Shown here: positions 31,252-41,165 of the stretch, one piece after another
Layout of the letters: every line of letters begins with the position of its first letter
How positions within the stretch are numbered: position 1 is the stretch's first letter
NCBI GenBank assembly: GCA_963971575.1
Contig: OZ020611.1
Coordinates: forward strand, 143,742,419 to 143,806,418
Length of the DNA stretch: 64,000 bases
Direction: 5' to 3'
DNA from: Liopterus haemorrhoidalis
Taxonomy: Eukaryota > Arthropoda > Insecta > Coleoptera > Dytiscidae
Position numbers and translations under genes: made by a program
The notes under the pieces: generated by a model
The model's database searches: none
Told to the model about the DNA's origin: nothing
The model's input: only the letters and a program-made list of their open reading frames with translations

Positions 31252-32220
31252 ATGGGTAGGGCTAAACATTGCACACAGGAGAAACGTCAGTTGATATTAC
31301 AAATGTTCATTTCTGGTAAAACTTCTAAATTTATTCAGAATGTGCTAGGATGCTCCGCTAAAATGGTATCTAATGCCAAAAAGTGGACTCTAGAATCTGT
31401 CAGTCGGGGTCGGATATCTAAAATTTCGCCGAAAACAGATAGAAAAATTGTAAGGTATGCAAAATTAAACCCTTTTCTTACTTCTACACAAATAAAAAAC
31501 GAATTAGACCTGTCAATTTCTGCATCAACTGTAAGAAAACGCCTTATAAAAGCAAATCTGAAAGCCAGAAGACCAAGAAAAACTCCGCTGTTAAACAAGA
31601 GACAAGGGGAAAATAGAATTCAATTTGCCAAAGAACACCAAGTTAAGCCGGGTCAAAAAGATGCAATATTCTTTGGTCTGATGAAACAAAAATTGTTTTA
31701 TTTAATCCTGGTATCTGCCAAAAGCAAATACGCAGGCCTTCATGCACGAGGTACAATCCTAAGTACACTACAAAGACAATAAAACATGGCGGTTGTAGTG
31801 TTATGGCATGGGGATATTTTTCTTGGAACGGAGTGGGCCCTATTTCTGGATTAAAGATATAATGGACGCGAATGTTTATGTCAGTATCTTGCAGTATATC
31901 ATGCTTCCCTTTGCAGAGAAGGAAATGCCTTTAAAATTGATATTTATGCAATATAATGATCTAAAGCACATTTCGCGCAAAGCAAAAAACTGATTTAATG
32001 AAAATAGGGTTACTGTTATGGGTTAGCCTGCTCAATTTCCGGACTTAAATCCAATGAACCTGTGGGCTGATGTAAAAATTAAAATATCTTCTTCAAAATC
32101 TGCTAACAAAGAAGAATTATGAGGGGAAATTGAAATAGCTTGGAAATCTGTTCCTTTAAAGAAATGCCGATAGCTATTTTGGTTCTATGCCGCGAAGATG
32201 TGTAGAAGTAATACGAAAAA
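31252..32220 (+). pseudogene. Tc1-like transposase with two catalytic positions lost
   Basis: From ATG 31252 the frame gives MGRAKHCTQEKRQLILQMFI and a paired-like DNA-binding half with STVRKRLIKANLKARRPRKT. After a frameshift near 31660 it gives ILWSDETKIVLFNPG (first Asp), then KHGGCSVMAWGYFSWNGVGP. Near 31950 the usual QDNDPKH reads QYNDLKH, so the second catalytic Asp is Tyr. Near 32050 PDLNPMNLWADVK lacks the codon for the Glu of 'PIENLW'. Stops at about 31990, 32025, 32120 and 32170 finish the decay. The family is normally about 340 residues; nearly full length is represented. Confidence 0.88.
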
Positions 32221-32360
32221 AATTTCATGGAACCAAATATTACAAAAATAATAAAGAATATTTAATATTAAAATGAGTTTTATTTATTTTATGAAGTGTA
32301 CTGCTATATTTATGAACAGCGTGATGAGCATATTTTTACAAATACTATATATATTTTTAT

Positions 32361-32995
32361 TAATTAGTTAGTTAGTTAAAGTTTTTGGCGCACAGCAACA
32401 AAGGCTATTTGCGCCTAACTCAGCCCATTTAAATGACTACACTACATATTAAAAACAATAAATTAAACAATCAATAAATAGATAAAACCAATAAAATAAC
32501 GCATACTCAATAAAAGAAATCTTGCACTGACAAACACAAATAAATAAGATAAAAAGGTCTGTTCGAAAATTTGAACAGAGTCAGGGTGATGGTAAGATGC
32601 TGTAAAGGGGCCAATTACCATCGAATATCACAGTTTAAAAACAGAACACGTTAAAATAAGGTGCAAGACTTCACACATAAAACAGTAAGTTCGATTCTCT
32701 CAGGAAGAGTATCAGCCTGTCCATGAGTACTCTGTCGTCACCTAAGGCAACTGACAGGTCATAGCACAGGCCTAACCTCTCCCTGACATCCTCGAACTGT
32801 ACGCATTCAGTTAAAAGATGTAACACAGACAAATCTGTGTTACACGTCTCACAGATAGGGGACTCTTCACCTCGAAGAAGGTGTCCATGGGTCCACCAAC
32901 AGTGGCCTATACGAAGGCGTGTGATGGCGGTTTCCTGCCTGCGGTTAATCCTGCAGGAAGAACCCCATTGTTTAACGTCTCCCTTAATCTGTCTC
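32361..32995 (-). mobile_element. 5'-truncated I/Nimb-like LINE insertion, 12-bp TSD
   Basis: ATATATTTTTAT lies directly before (32349-32360) and after (32996-33007) this 635-bp block. On the minus strand the block starts inside a coding region and ends with a 3' tail AACTTTAACTAACTAACTAA. It split the right half of the Tc1-like element, so it arrived after that element. Confidence 0.85.
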
Positions 32996-32997
32996 AT
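32671..32997 (-). pseudogene. LINE ORF2 C-terminal domain (I/Nimb-type)
   Basis: The 108-residue frame (MRQIKGDVKQWGSSCRINRR...) is uninterrupted. It contains AITRLRIGHCWWTHGHLLRG, then EESPICETCNTDLSVLHLLT with ECVQF. This Cys/His cluster after 'RLRIGHT..THG.LL' is the conserved end of ORF2 following the RNase H domain in I-clade and related elements. It is a 5'-truncated piece: the apparent Met is just the first in-frame codon near the insertion boundary. Confidence 0.8.
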
Positions 32998-33170
32998 ATA
33001 TTTTTATAATGAATCGACAAAAATACTTTCTTTTTATCAAAATAATAAAGTTGTTCTTAAAATATAAAATATCAGTAAAATTTTGGCTTTTGTTATTACT
33101 TAAACAAACTTTTTTTTTTCATTTATTCTAGTATTTTTCTGATACTGCTGTTTTTACGCACATGACTGTA

Positions 33171-33584
33171 GCTCTATTGGGCTATGCTTTTTTAGATATC
33201 AAACATTGTTTATCTTATTATATAAAACAAACAAATATCGTAAAGCGGTTAACCGCAGTGAAGACTGTTGCTTAGTTACGATGATAATGCAAAAATTATG
33301 CGGAACGGATTTTAATTCATAGAATTTGTTATTAGGTATTATGCTTTGTAAATGTCATTTACAAATTAGGAGTATTCAATTAGATAATTATTGTGAAGAT
33401 TCACATTTTGCACCAATTTTTATACTGCGCTCTATGTAATTATAGAATGGCACAGATGCTAACATAGAGTTTAAAACATTCAATAACTTTTTCTATTTTT
33501 TTTTTTTTTTTCAGCTTGAAGGTATAGTATTTTCAAAATGAAATGGTTACTCTCACTTGCTGATTCCAATAATGACTGATAGTA
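33171..33584. other. intergenic, no recognised gene
   Basis: AT-rich; nothing recognised. Confidence 0.3.
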
Positions 33585-34852
33585 CAAGGTGTCTCAAAAG
33601 AAATTTTATATTTAGTGGATCGATTAAAAAAAAAGTAAGCCGTATATAGAAAAAATGTTTATTAATTATTAAAATACACTTTTTGGGGATTTATTTCTTA
33701 AAAATAATATCGTCTAAATGTAGACCCTCGCGTTCTCGGCACTCATTTAATCGAACAGTAAAATTACTTATGACGTCTCGGCAGGTGGGCTCAGGGATGG
33801 CTACCATTTCGTGCCGGATATTTTCTTTCAAATGCGCCAGTGAAGTCGGTTTATTGGCGTAAACTTTAGATTTAAGATAACCCCATAGGAAAAAGTCTAT
33901 AGGAGTTAAATCTGGACTGCGTGGAGGCCAATTTATGTCACCTCTCCGGGAGGTCAATTTGCCTGAGAAAATTTCACGAACACGTGGTAGAGACATATTG
34001 GACGTGTGTGAAGTTGCTCCGTCCTGTTGGAACCATGTTCTTTGGTTATAGCCAGGAAAGTTTTGCAGTTCAGGTACCAAGAATTTGTCTAACATCTCCA
34101 CATAACGCTCTGAAATCACTGTAACTGCACGCCCCCTTTCGTCTTCAAAAAAGTAAGGGCCGATAATTCCTCGCGCCGACATCGCAGTCCATACGGTCAC
34201 TTTAGGCGAATGTAGGGGTTTCTGTTGTTTGCGTTTCGGATTCGTTGCACTCCAGTAGCGGCAGTTCTGCTTATTTACGTGGCCATTAAGATGAAAATGA
34301 GTTTCATCCGAAAACAAAATGTTGGTAAACGTTGAAAATCGCTCAATCACCTGATTTACGAAATTAAGCCTCTGACTGGCATCTTGGGGCTTTAATTCTT
34401 GCACCAATTGAATTTTGTAGGGGTGCAGCTTTAGGTCTTTGTGCATAATGCGATGTAATGATGATCTATGCACATTTAAAGCACTTGCGCGCTTCCGAAT
34501 TGAAAGGTTCGGGTCGTCATGAACAGACTGATTAACATTCTCCACGTTTTCTACCGTTCTTGATGACCTAGGTCGCCCGGATTTTGATTTATCCTGCGTT
34601 GTACCAGTCTCTTCAAACTTTTTAACCCAATGTCGAATGAGAGGAATGCTTGGCGCATCATTTAAGTGGCGAAAACCTCGAATACTGCAGAATTCTCGCA
34701 CGCATAACGCGCGGTCTGCTCCCGAGAAACGCTCCATAGCGACTAAATTCCCAAGAGCCAGGCTACCGATTGACATAACCCCCGCGCCCCTCGGATACGT
34801 TGCGTTCACGCAGTAAGCTAAATAAATATAAAATTTCTTTTGAGACACCTTG
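33585..34852 (-). mobile_element. DD41D transposon, copy 2 (1268 bp)
   Basis: Perfect 30-bp inverted termini (33585-33614 and 34823-34852) start CAAGGTGTCTCAAAAGAAAT and are flanked by TA (33583-33584, 34853-34854). It carries the longest intact transposase frame in the window, on the minus strand. It is 43 bp shorter than copy 1, mostly from a 39-bp in-frame deletion. Confidence 0.95.
33691..34776 (-). CDS. DD41D transposase, uninterrupted but missing 13 residues
   Basis: Start chosen at ATG 34776 (MSIGSLALGNLVAMERFSGA), giving 361 residues. The open frame extends further upstream into the TIR but only without ATG. The predicted role is cut-and-paste transposition at TA targets in the nucleus. 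The DDE motif is complete: FSDETHFHLNGH, WFQQDGATSHTS and PDLTPIDFFLWGYLKS with 41 residues between the last two Asp. Relative to copies 1 and 3, YKNGDSATVARRK is deleted after VREF, removing part of the first DNA-binding helix region. Catalysis may be possible but specific binding is doubtful. No frameshift or stop. It could still be a neutral fossil that has simply not decayed. Confidence 0.9.
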   Translation of the reverse strand: MSIGSLALGNLVAMERFSGADRALCVREFCSIRGFRHLNDAPSIPLIRHWVKKFEETGTTQDKSKSGRPRSSRTVENVENVNQSVHDDPNLSIRKRASALNVHRSSLHRIMHKDLKLHPYKIQLVQELKPQDASQRLNFVNQVIERFSTFTNILFSDETHFHLNGHVNKQNCRYWSATNPKRKQQKPLHSPKVTVWTAMSARGIIGPYFFEDERGRAVTVISERYVEMLDKFLVPELQNFPGYNQRTWFQQDGATSHTSNMSLPRVREIFSGKLTSRRGDINWPPRSPDLTPIDFFLWGYLKSKVYANKPTSLAHLKENIRHEMVAIPEPTCRDVISNFTVRLNECREREGLHLDDIIFKK

Positions 34853-35071
34853 TATAACCATTATACCTGCTGAGTTTATAGTTCTGTTAAAAATAGTTGA
34901 CAGGACCGTAATAATTATTTAAAATAAACGTGTTTTATTATATGCTGTTTAGAATGAACTGTATATACTCACATGACATTCCTTCACATTTTTATCAGGC
35001 TTAGGACTGGCTATATTTGAATTATAAATATAGGCATGTTTAAAAATCGTTTTATTTTAAAGTCATTATAG

Positions 35072-35386
35072 CAGGCCTGGGCAAATAGCGACCCGCGGGC
35101 CGGATCCGGACGCGAAGCATTTTATAAATTATTATGTCCTGCAAAAATATTATTGTCTGTCCAATATTCTTTCTAATTATCATTCTTTCCAATTTTCTTT
35201 TAATTTTTTTTCTTGAAATTGCAAAATAAATACACGTTTTGGTTTAAAAATATTGCTTTTAAAATTTATAAAATATCCTTCGTAACTAAAACAATATTTA
35301 AAATAAGAAAAAAAGTTTTTTTTTTGCCCGGGCTTAAATTTTCAACCGCAATGTGGCCCGACAGCCAAAAGATTTGCCCACCCCTG
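35072..35386. mobile_element. hAT MITE (315 bp), TSD CATTATAG
   Basis: It starts CAGGCCTGGGCAAATAGCGA and ends AAAGATTTGCCCACCCCTG, flanked by identical CATTATAG (35064-35071, 35387-35394). GC-rich GGCC motifs lie near both ends and the centre is AT-rich. No coding capacity. Confidence 0.92.
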
Positions 35387-35482
35387 CATTATAGTCTATA
35401 TTAAATACTTCAAATTTGCACAAACAAAAATCATGCTTTTTTTGAACTTGTCAATTTATGGTAATTTAAAATTATTAAAATA

Positions 35483-35914
35483 TTAATCATTATCACTATT
35501 ATCATTGTTTATATCACTATCAGAGTTTGTGTCACTACTACTATCATTTAAATTAATAATTATTGAAGATTTATAAAATAAAATTGTTTCAATTGTCTTT
35601 ACATGTTCTACACATTTTTTCCACAAATCACTTATTGCTCTGGTTTCGTCTTTAATTAATTGTACTACCGTGTCACTTTCTGTCGGTGTTGTATTTTTCC
35701 GGCGCACATTACCTTTTAATTGGCTCCATATTAGTTCTATAGGATTTAAAACACAATAATATGACGGTAGCGTTAAAATAGTAGCCACGTCCACATTTTC
35801 GCATTCCAAGTCAACGTTCTCATTTTCGCACTCTAAATCACCTTGCACAGATTCACTATTTTCACTACAGAAATTAGGAATTTCTTCAAAATCAAATGGT
35901 AGCCAAAGAGCCAT
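35483..35914 (-). CDS. IS630/Tc1-like transposase C-terminal segment behind an acidic leader
   Basis: A 143-residue frame without stops. Residues 1-45 (MALWLPFDFEEIPNFCSENS...) are acidic and contain a repeat of DLECEN. Residues 46-105 contain LTLPSYYCVLNPIELIWSQL, then KGNVRRKN and WKKCVEHVKTIE, the region around the third catalytic acid (NPIE) of IS630-Tc1-type DDE enzymes. A Ser/Asp/Asn-rich tail ends it. The first two catalytic acids are absent, so this is not an active transposase. It may be a deletion product whose new amino terminus came from the element's own 5' exon, or a chance fusion. No intron or TIR evidence is available. Confidence 0.55.
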   Translation of the reverse strand: MALWLPFDFEEIPNFCSENSESVQGDLECENENVDLECENVDVATILTLPSYYCVLNPIELIWSQLKGNVRRKNTTPTESDTVVQLIKDETRAISDLWKKCVEHVKTIETILFYKSSIIINLNDSSSDTNSDSDINNDNSDND

Positions 35915-36327
35915 GTTGTTAATGTATGCACGCTATGAACGTTGAAAATTAACTAACACACAAGTATAACAAACCCTAAAATTTAGAAACAATAGGATTT
36001 TAAACATGAGGATTATAAATTTAGGAAATATCCTTAATGGTTTTTAAGAAACTTCAATTGAACTACTGTTGCATCTATTCAATTTAAATTTAAAATTCCC
36101 TTAACAGCACATCCTAGATTACTGCCATAAACCCATTGCGGCATTATTAAGCTTGTTGACAAAAGTGGCCATTTTGGAAATACTATAACTATAATCCAAT
36201 GGTCAGAAAATGGTTGCTATGGTTACTTACGAGATTTTTATATTGTAATTGAGTTTAACCAAAAGATTAAACTCGGCTAAGCTTTCAGAAACCGGCATTT
36301 AAAATATATACTTACAAATATATACAT
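35915..36327. other. intergenic, no recognised gene
   Basis: AT-rich; may include untranslated parts of the element behind the 35483-35914 frame. Confidence 0.3.
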
Positions 36328-37193
36328 TCTGTCAGGAAAGTAGCGGGAATTGTTAAATGAAGCATACAATTTTCATTTAATCATCAAAATTTAATTTGTC
36401 GCCTTCAAATTAGGCTCCATTTGATGCAACACACATTTTCCAGCGTTTTTTTCCAGTTTTCGAAACACTTTATATAGGCGCTTTCCGGTATAGCCTTCAG
36501 CGAATTCCACGAATCTTCTTTTATGGCTTCGATCGACTTTAAACGGGTTCCACGAAGAGGCAATTTTAATTTCGGAAATAAAAAGAAGTCACACGGGACC
36601 AAATCTGGTGAATACGGTGGTTGCTCGATGGTATTTGCCCCGTTTTTGGACTTAAATTCAGTCATTATTGCTAATCTATGCGATGGTCCATTATCATCAT
36701 GTACAATCCAGGAATTGTTCTTCCATAATTTTGGTCGTGTTTGACGAATTTTCTCACGCAAACAATTTCCTTTACTTTTTCGATGTTTTCGTCGGTTGAA
36801 GCGGTCGAAGGCCGTCCGGAACGTTGTTTGTCTTCGACGATCTCTCGACCATTTTTAAACGCTTTGTACCACTCGTACGCCCGTGTTTTTGATAAAGCTG
36901 ATTCACCATAACACTTTCCCCACATTTTTAACGAGTCGGTACACGTAATTCCATTCACAACACAAAATTTAAGGCAAACTCTTTGTTCAGTAGTTTTGTT
37001 CATTGTAAAAATCGCGACGCACTACTGAAGTGTGTTAACTAAAACAGCCGATGTAATCAAACTGGTTGACAGATGGCGCTCATGCTTGACACAGTAATTA
37101 GGGACAGTGCTGCCATCTTATGAAAAAAGATTTTAAAAAAATAATTAGCGCGGGCTTTTTAAATCACAAATTCCCGCTACTTTTTTGACAGAG
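36328..37193 (-). mobile_element. internally deleted mariner element (~866 bp)
   Basis: The left end TCTGTCAGGAAAGTAGCGGG and the reverse of the right end CTCTGTCAAAAAAGTAGCGG are mariner-like inverted termini. The right side is followed by TA, but the left dinucleotide is not clean, so the exact first base is uncertain. It contains a deleted transposase. Only about 10 bp separate it from the next transposon (37203). Confidence 0.85.
36405..37003 (-). pseudogene. mariner transposase, N-terminus joined out of frame to C-terminus
   Basis: From ATG 37003: MNKTTEQRVCLKFCVVNGIT, SALSKTRAYEWYKAFKNGRE, RSGRPSTASTDENIEKVKEI, the mariner DNA-binding half. At about 36772 the sequence jumps by deletion to REKIRQTRPKLWKNNSWIVH in another frame. 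It then runs through DDNGPSHR (second Asp), PPYSPDLVPCDFFLFPKLKL (third Asp) and the tail SAYIKCFENW. Roughly 150-170 residues, including the first Asp (GDETW region), are missing. The rest of the C-terminal frame (36405-36761) is open. Confidence 0.88.
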
Positions 37194-37202
37194 TAGTATA
37201 TA

Positions 37203-38301
37203 CAGGGTGTTTGGTTGAATCGCCGCACCTCGAAGAACTAATTTATTTTAAGAGATACAAAAAATTCTTCAGAAGAATAGTGAAACTAGACAAAAGGGCC
37301 CACTTAAGGACTATAATAAGAATTCTACATCACTTCCGGTTTCAGCGGAAATTGTTTTAACTTTTTATCTAGCATAGGGAATTAGTACTTAATTTATTTT
37401 TCTTGAAAGTACATTGAATCAGCTTTACAAGGATATCAAAATATCATACTTTAATTTTGACAATTTCAAAATGGCGTCCATTTATTTACAAAATAATAAA
37501 TAACATAAAAATCGTAGAAACTAAATTATAAAAAGATATAACATTATGTAACTAGGAAAAACAATAAAACAAAATATGACTAAAGTTAGTAATAAACTAA
37601 GGAAAATTTACAGATGTGTAATATGACCGCCGTTGTCATCCACACTGTTTCTCATTCGTGATAAAAACTCTTCCATTACATTTAGAAAGATAGACTCTTG
37701 AATTTCCTTGACGGCTGTTTTTACCCTATGTTCTAAGTCTTCTAACCTTTACCTGCAGAATACCTTTTTGGTAGAGTTGCTGGGCTCTAATATAATTTAT
37801 TTGAAATTCCCCGAATGTCAGAACCATATCTGTCATTTCTTCATTTGAATAACGTACGTAAGCCATAATTTCAAACGATTTGATGTTATCATCTTTAATA
37901 TCAAACTCGTACTAACAGGCAAGAAAATGTGCAGGTTTTATTTGGTTTTTTTATGTTACAAAATCATTTTCAAAGCTCGCTATGCTAACTTTGTACGATT
38001 TATATTATTTATTACTTTGTAAATAAACAGTCGCCATTTTGAAATGGTTAAAATTAAAGTATGATATTTTGATATCCTTGTAAAGCTCATTTAATGTGTT
38101 TTCAAGAAAAAATAAGTACCGATTCCGTATGCTAGATAAAAAGTTGAAACAATTTCCGTTGAAACCAGAAGTGATGCAGAATTCTTATTATAATCCTTAA
38201 GTGGGCCATTTTGTCTAGTTTAACTTTCCTTCTGAAGATTTTTTTGTATCTCTTAAAATAAAGGAGTTATTCGAGATGCGGCGTTTCAAACAAACATCCT
38301 G
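37203..38301 (-). mobile_element. TA-flanked element with ~290-bp terminal inverted repeats
   Basis: The left arm (37203-~37500, CAGGGTGTTTGGTTGAATCG...) and the right arm (~38010-38301, reversed CAGGATGTTTGTTTGAAACG...) align end to end with frequent mismatches and small gaps. TA flanks both ends (37201-37202, 38302-38303). The centre holds a remnant of a DUF4817-type transposase. Very long TIRs are unusual for mariner-type elements. Confidence 0.85.
37608..37866 (-). pseudogene. DUF4817-type (Tc1/mariner-like) transposase, ends only
   Basis: From ATG 37866 the frame reads MAYVRYSNEEMTDMVLTFGE and FQINYIRAQQLYQKG, the amino-terminal DUF4817 region typical of an insect IS630-type transposase group. 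After a short damaged segment with a stop, it continues as VKTAVKEIQESIFLNVMEEF, LSRMRNSVDDNGGHITHL and TAA, which is the extreme carboxy end of that group. The catalytic domain between is deleted. Only about 80 of a usual 350-400 residues are left. Confidence 0.7.
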
Positions 38302-38419
38302 TATATATATTTTCTTGTTTTCTCACTGAGTTAACATTGCCGAGTTGATCATCTCCGAATTAACATGTTCCGCTATTTACGTATACACTTCCATAAGACA
38401 TTGGTTGGAAGATAATAAT

Positions 38420-39604
38420 TAGTGCTGTGAGAAACCGATCTTGACGGAACCGGAACCGGTTAAAAAAAAAAACGGTTTCGGGTTCACCCGGTTACCCGGT
38501 TTCGGAACCGGGTATCCGAAACCGGGTATTCAGAACCGGGTAATCGGAACCGGGTATTCGAAACCGGGTAATCAGAACCGGGTATCCGGAACCAGGTAAT
38601 CGGAACCGGGTATCCGGAATCGTGTAATCGGAACCGGATATTCGGAATGAGGTATCCGGAACCGGGTTACTTCAAAATTACGTACCGGTTTTACCCGAAA
38701 TCCAGAACCGGATACCCGTTAAACATGTTTCGGTTTCCAGCATCATAACAGTTATGGTTATTGTGACTGAGATACGTTAAGTAATATCCTTATATACTTG
38801 CTGACGTGCATCTACTACGTACGGTTTTTGTTATATACATTTTCAATTTTGAATAGAAAAAAAAATAGTAATCGTTTCTTTATTTTAATTCTAAACAACT
38901 ACTTTTTAATATATATTTTTGATATAATATAACTATATCAATTATAATATACGTTGCGCCAAGTTTAATTTTCTCACACTAAAGGATCGTCGCACTTTGA
39001 GTGACATGAAAATTTTGCATAAAATTCTTAATAATCTATTATCATGTGTTGAACTACAAAATTTAATCACTATTAATGTTCCAGTGTACAATACGCGATC
39101 TTCTTCGCTTCTTTGTATACCTTTTGCGAACACGAATTCTTATCAAAATTCTCCAATAGTCAGACTCTGTACCAGGCCCGGAGCCTAGGTTTTGCGAGGC
39201 CAAGGATTTGTTGTCATTATTAAAGACAAAATATGAATGAATATTCTAAATTCTAAATAGGTATCTCGTTTTCATCTAACACAAGATGTTTGGAATTTGG
39301 AAATTCCTAAGTAGAGGTACCTACTATCGTAAAATTTTGTAATTTTAAACATCTGGTACTCCTGTACCAAATATCAAGTTTGAATCAGGGAACTCGGAAT
39401 CGCGTGTCTGGAACCGGGTATTCGAAGCCAAGTATCTGAAACCGGGTATCCGAAACCGGTTATCCGAAACCGGGCATTCGGAACCGGGTAATCGGAACCG
39501 GGTATTCGAAACCGGGTACCCGGGTAACGCGAAAATTACAAACCCGGTTTTACCCAAAAACCAGAACCGGGTACCCGAAAAACCGGTTTCGGTTCCCAGC
39601 ACTA
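38420..39604. mobile_element. hAT element with GGAACCGGGTA arrays, TSD ATAATAAT
   Basis: The ends TAGTGCTGTGAGAAACC and GGTTTCGGTTCCCAGCACTA (reversed TAGTGCTGGGAACCGAAACC) sit between identical ATAATAAT octamers (38412-38419, 39605-39612). Both ends carry arrays of GGAACCGGGTAATC-like ~13-14-bp units (38450-38740 and 39395-39595). The centre contains a LINE remnant. A fragment of a similar end occurs at 52235-52345. Confidence 0.9.
38950..39170 (+). pseudogene. LINE ORF2 C-terminal fragment inside the hAT element
   Basis: One frame gives LSDMKILHKILNNLLSCVEL with TINVPVYNTRSSSLLCIPFA and NTNSYQNSPIVRLC. 'D..FLHKLLNG...C..LL..I...VP....R......F......N...NSPI.R' is the common end of Jockey/Loa/I-type ORF2 proteins. 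It is short and bounded by unrelated hAT sequence. Confidence 0.65.
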
Positions 39605-39612
39605 ATAATAAT

Positions 39613-40310
39613 CGTTTTAAAATTCATTCAGTTCAATAAAAAATAAACGCTTTAAAAAAGTAGTATGTATGTAAATTTGAGATGTATTGTAATAAAAGTT
39701 GGAAGGAAGTAACAAAGACATTATAATACTGAATGACAGGTATAAGATAACACAGAACAACTTCATCAAGCGTGTAATTTGAATTACTTAAACACTTAAG
39801 CACTCATCTTCTTAAACTTTTTCCTCTGGATGACGTGAGATGTGAGATTTTTACTGCGAATACTAAAAATACCGAAATAATTTTTGTACTCTCTGAAAAT
39901 AAACAAATGATGCATAAACAAAACAATCAACTAACAAGAAACGATTATGCGATAACCTTGGACTCGAAGTATGACCTGCAACTCTGGAATTGGTGATGTA
40001 TTAATTTGAATCTTGTACTTTCCATTTTAATCTTAAATGAGTGAGTACTTCAACGGAATTTGTTGATATTATTGTACAAAATTAGGAACTGGTCTCGGGA
40101 AAAATAAAACTATGTGTGAAGAATGAACATTTCATAGAATTTATTGTTATTAAACTCTAAATGTGGAGTTTATAACACTGTGTTGATAAAACTGTATGTT
40201 ATCGGAATTCCTTATTTAACCATAACAAGAAAACTTTTTGTTTATACTTTTTAGATTGAATGAATATTTAGGTAGTAGTAGGGGTACATCCTAAATCTAA
40301 AATCTTCAAA
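39613..40310. other. intergenic, no recognised gene
   Basis: AT-rich; no gene recognised. A ~70-bp phrase just inside the preceding hAT (39275-39345, AAGATGTTTGGAATTTGGAA) recurs at 54570-54630. Confidence 0.3.
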
Positions 40311-40443
40311 TATTTCACTTATTGTTTACTTTACATCAAAAATGTACATGAGTAAACTTTTTTTCTTCTCTTCAATTTGCAAGGGGAGTGTTACTTATAC
40401 GGTTGAAATATCTCATTTATCATTTACTGAAGAGCAAAAAATT

Positions 40444-40481
<38 letters not shown>

Positions 40482-40690
40482 TATTTTTGAAGCTATGGCG
40501 AGAGCTACTTATAAATGAAGCATTTCACTTATTATTCACTTAACACCAAAAATATATACAAAAAAGTGGTTTAAAATAAAGAAAAGATTATTTTGTGTTC
40601 TACTTGAAACTGAAATATCTCACTTATCATTTACGTTATAGCAAAAATATACATTATAATAACCGTACGTAGTACGGGTACTCCATCTAG
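40311..40690 (+). mobile_element. Helitron 3' end with internal repeats
   Basis: It ends CCGTACGTAGTACGG, a perfect 6-bp-stem hairpin with a 3-base loop, then GTACTCCATCTAG and a host T. Hairpin plus CTAG plus T is the Helitron 3' signature. The last 30 bp closely match the end at 63105. Upstream, CACTTAT(C/T)ATTTAC...AGCAAAAAT phrases repeat three to four times, around a TA microsatellite at 40448-40476. I did not find the 5' TC end. Confidence 0.7.
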
Positions 40691-40724
40691 TATTTAAAAT
40701 CGGAAAGTATTGGTAGATAAACAA

Positions 40725-41165
40725 CTCACTGAAGAAATATAAATTTCGAATGTTCGAGAAGGAAATACTTTGTCTCCCTTGCTATTTAATATTTATTAGA
40801 ATGCTATATACTTAGAAATTACTGAAAATGAAGACGCTGGGATTAGAATAGAGTACGTATCAACATCAGATACGCAGATGATTCAATTCTTTTGGCTGAA
40901 ACATAAGTATATTTGGAAAGTCTGTTAAATAAATTAAACTCCTTAGGAATCAAGAACGGTTTCTCAAAGTACCGTCCCTCAAATTATACGTTGGTATAGA
41001 CAAAATTGAAAAAAAGACACTGAAGAAGATTCTCTTGAAATAATAAGCAGAATAAAGCAAAGGTCAGCTTTTGGTAAAATGAAAAAACTGCTCAGTTCTT
41101 AGGACTTAAGGTTGTTGATCAATAGATCGAAGGCAATGATCTAGGATAAGGTCTATAATAGGATA
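40725..41165 (+). pseudogene. non-LTR reverse transcriptase remnant with YADD
   Basis: The frame gives SEISNVREGNTLSPLLFNIY with one stop, then EITENEDAGIRIE. After a frameshift it gives INIRYADDSILLAET with the catalytic YADD at 40871-40882, ESLLNKLNSLGIKNGFS and a damaged KQNKAKVSFW / QFLGLKVVDQ tail. This is the RT palm of an L1/RTE-like endonuclease-reverse transcriptase. The amino-terminal endonuclease is absent. Many stops make it inactive. Confidence 0.8.

Larger units (their letters stand above)
30890..33168 (+). mobile_element. Tc1-like element with doubled terminal motifs, carrying a LINE insertion
   Basis: Outer ends CAGTTATGTGCATAAAAATA (30890) and, reversed, CAGTCATGTGCGTAAAAACA (33168) are flanked by TA. 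A second, inner copy of the motif (GTAAAAATAGCAGT) lies at about 31097 and, reversed, at 32300-32315. Each end therefore holds two direct motifs, the IR/DR layout of some Tc1-like elements. Subtracting the 635-bp insertion leaves about 1.63 kb. Confidence 0.8.

Noticed and set aside
39345..39602. 85-residue minus frame with repeated FRLPGSE/FRIPGF units, looking like a repeat protein
   Set aside because: It lies entirely in the GGAACCGGGTA array at the end of a hAT element; the protein repeat is a by-product of the DNA motif.
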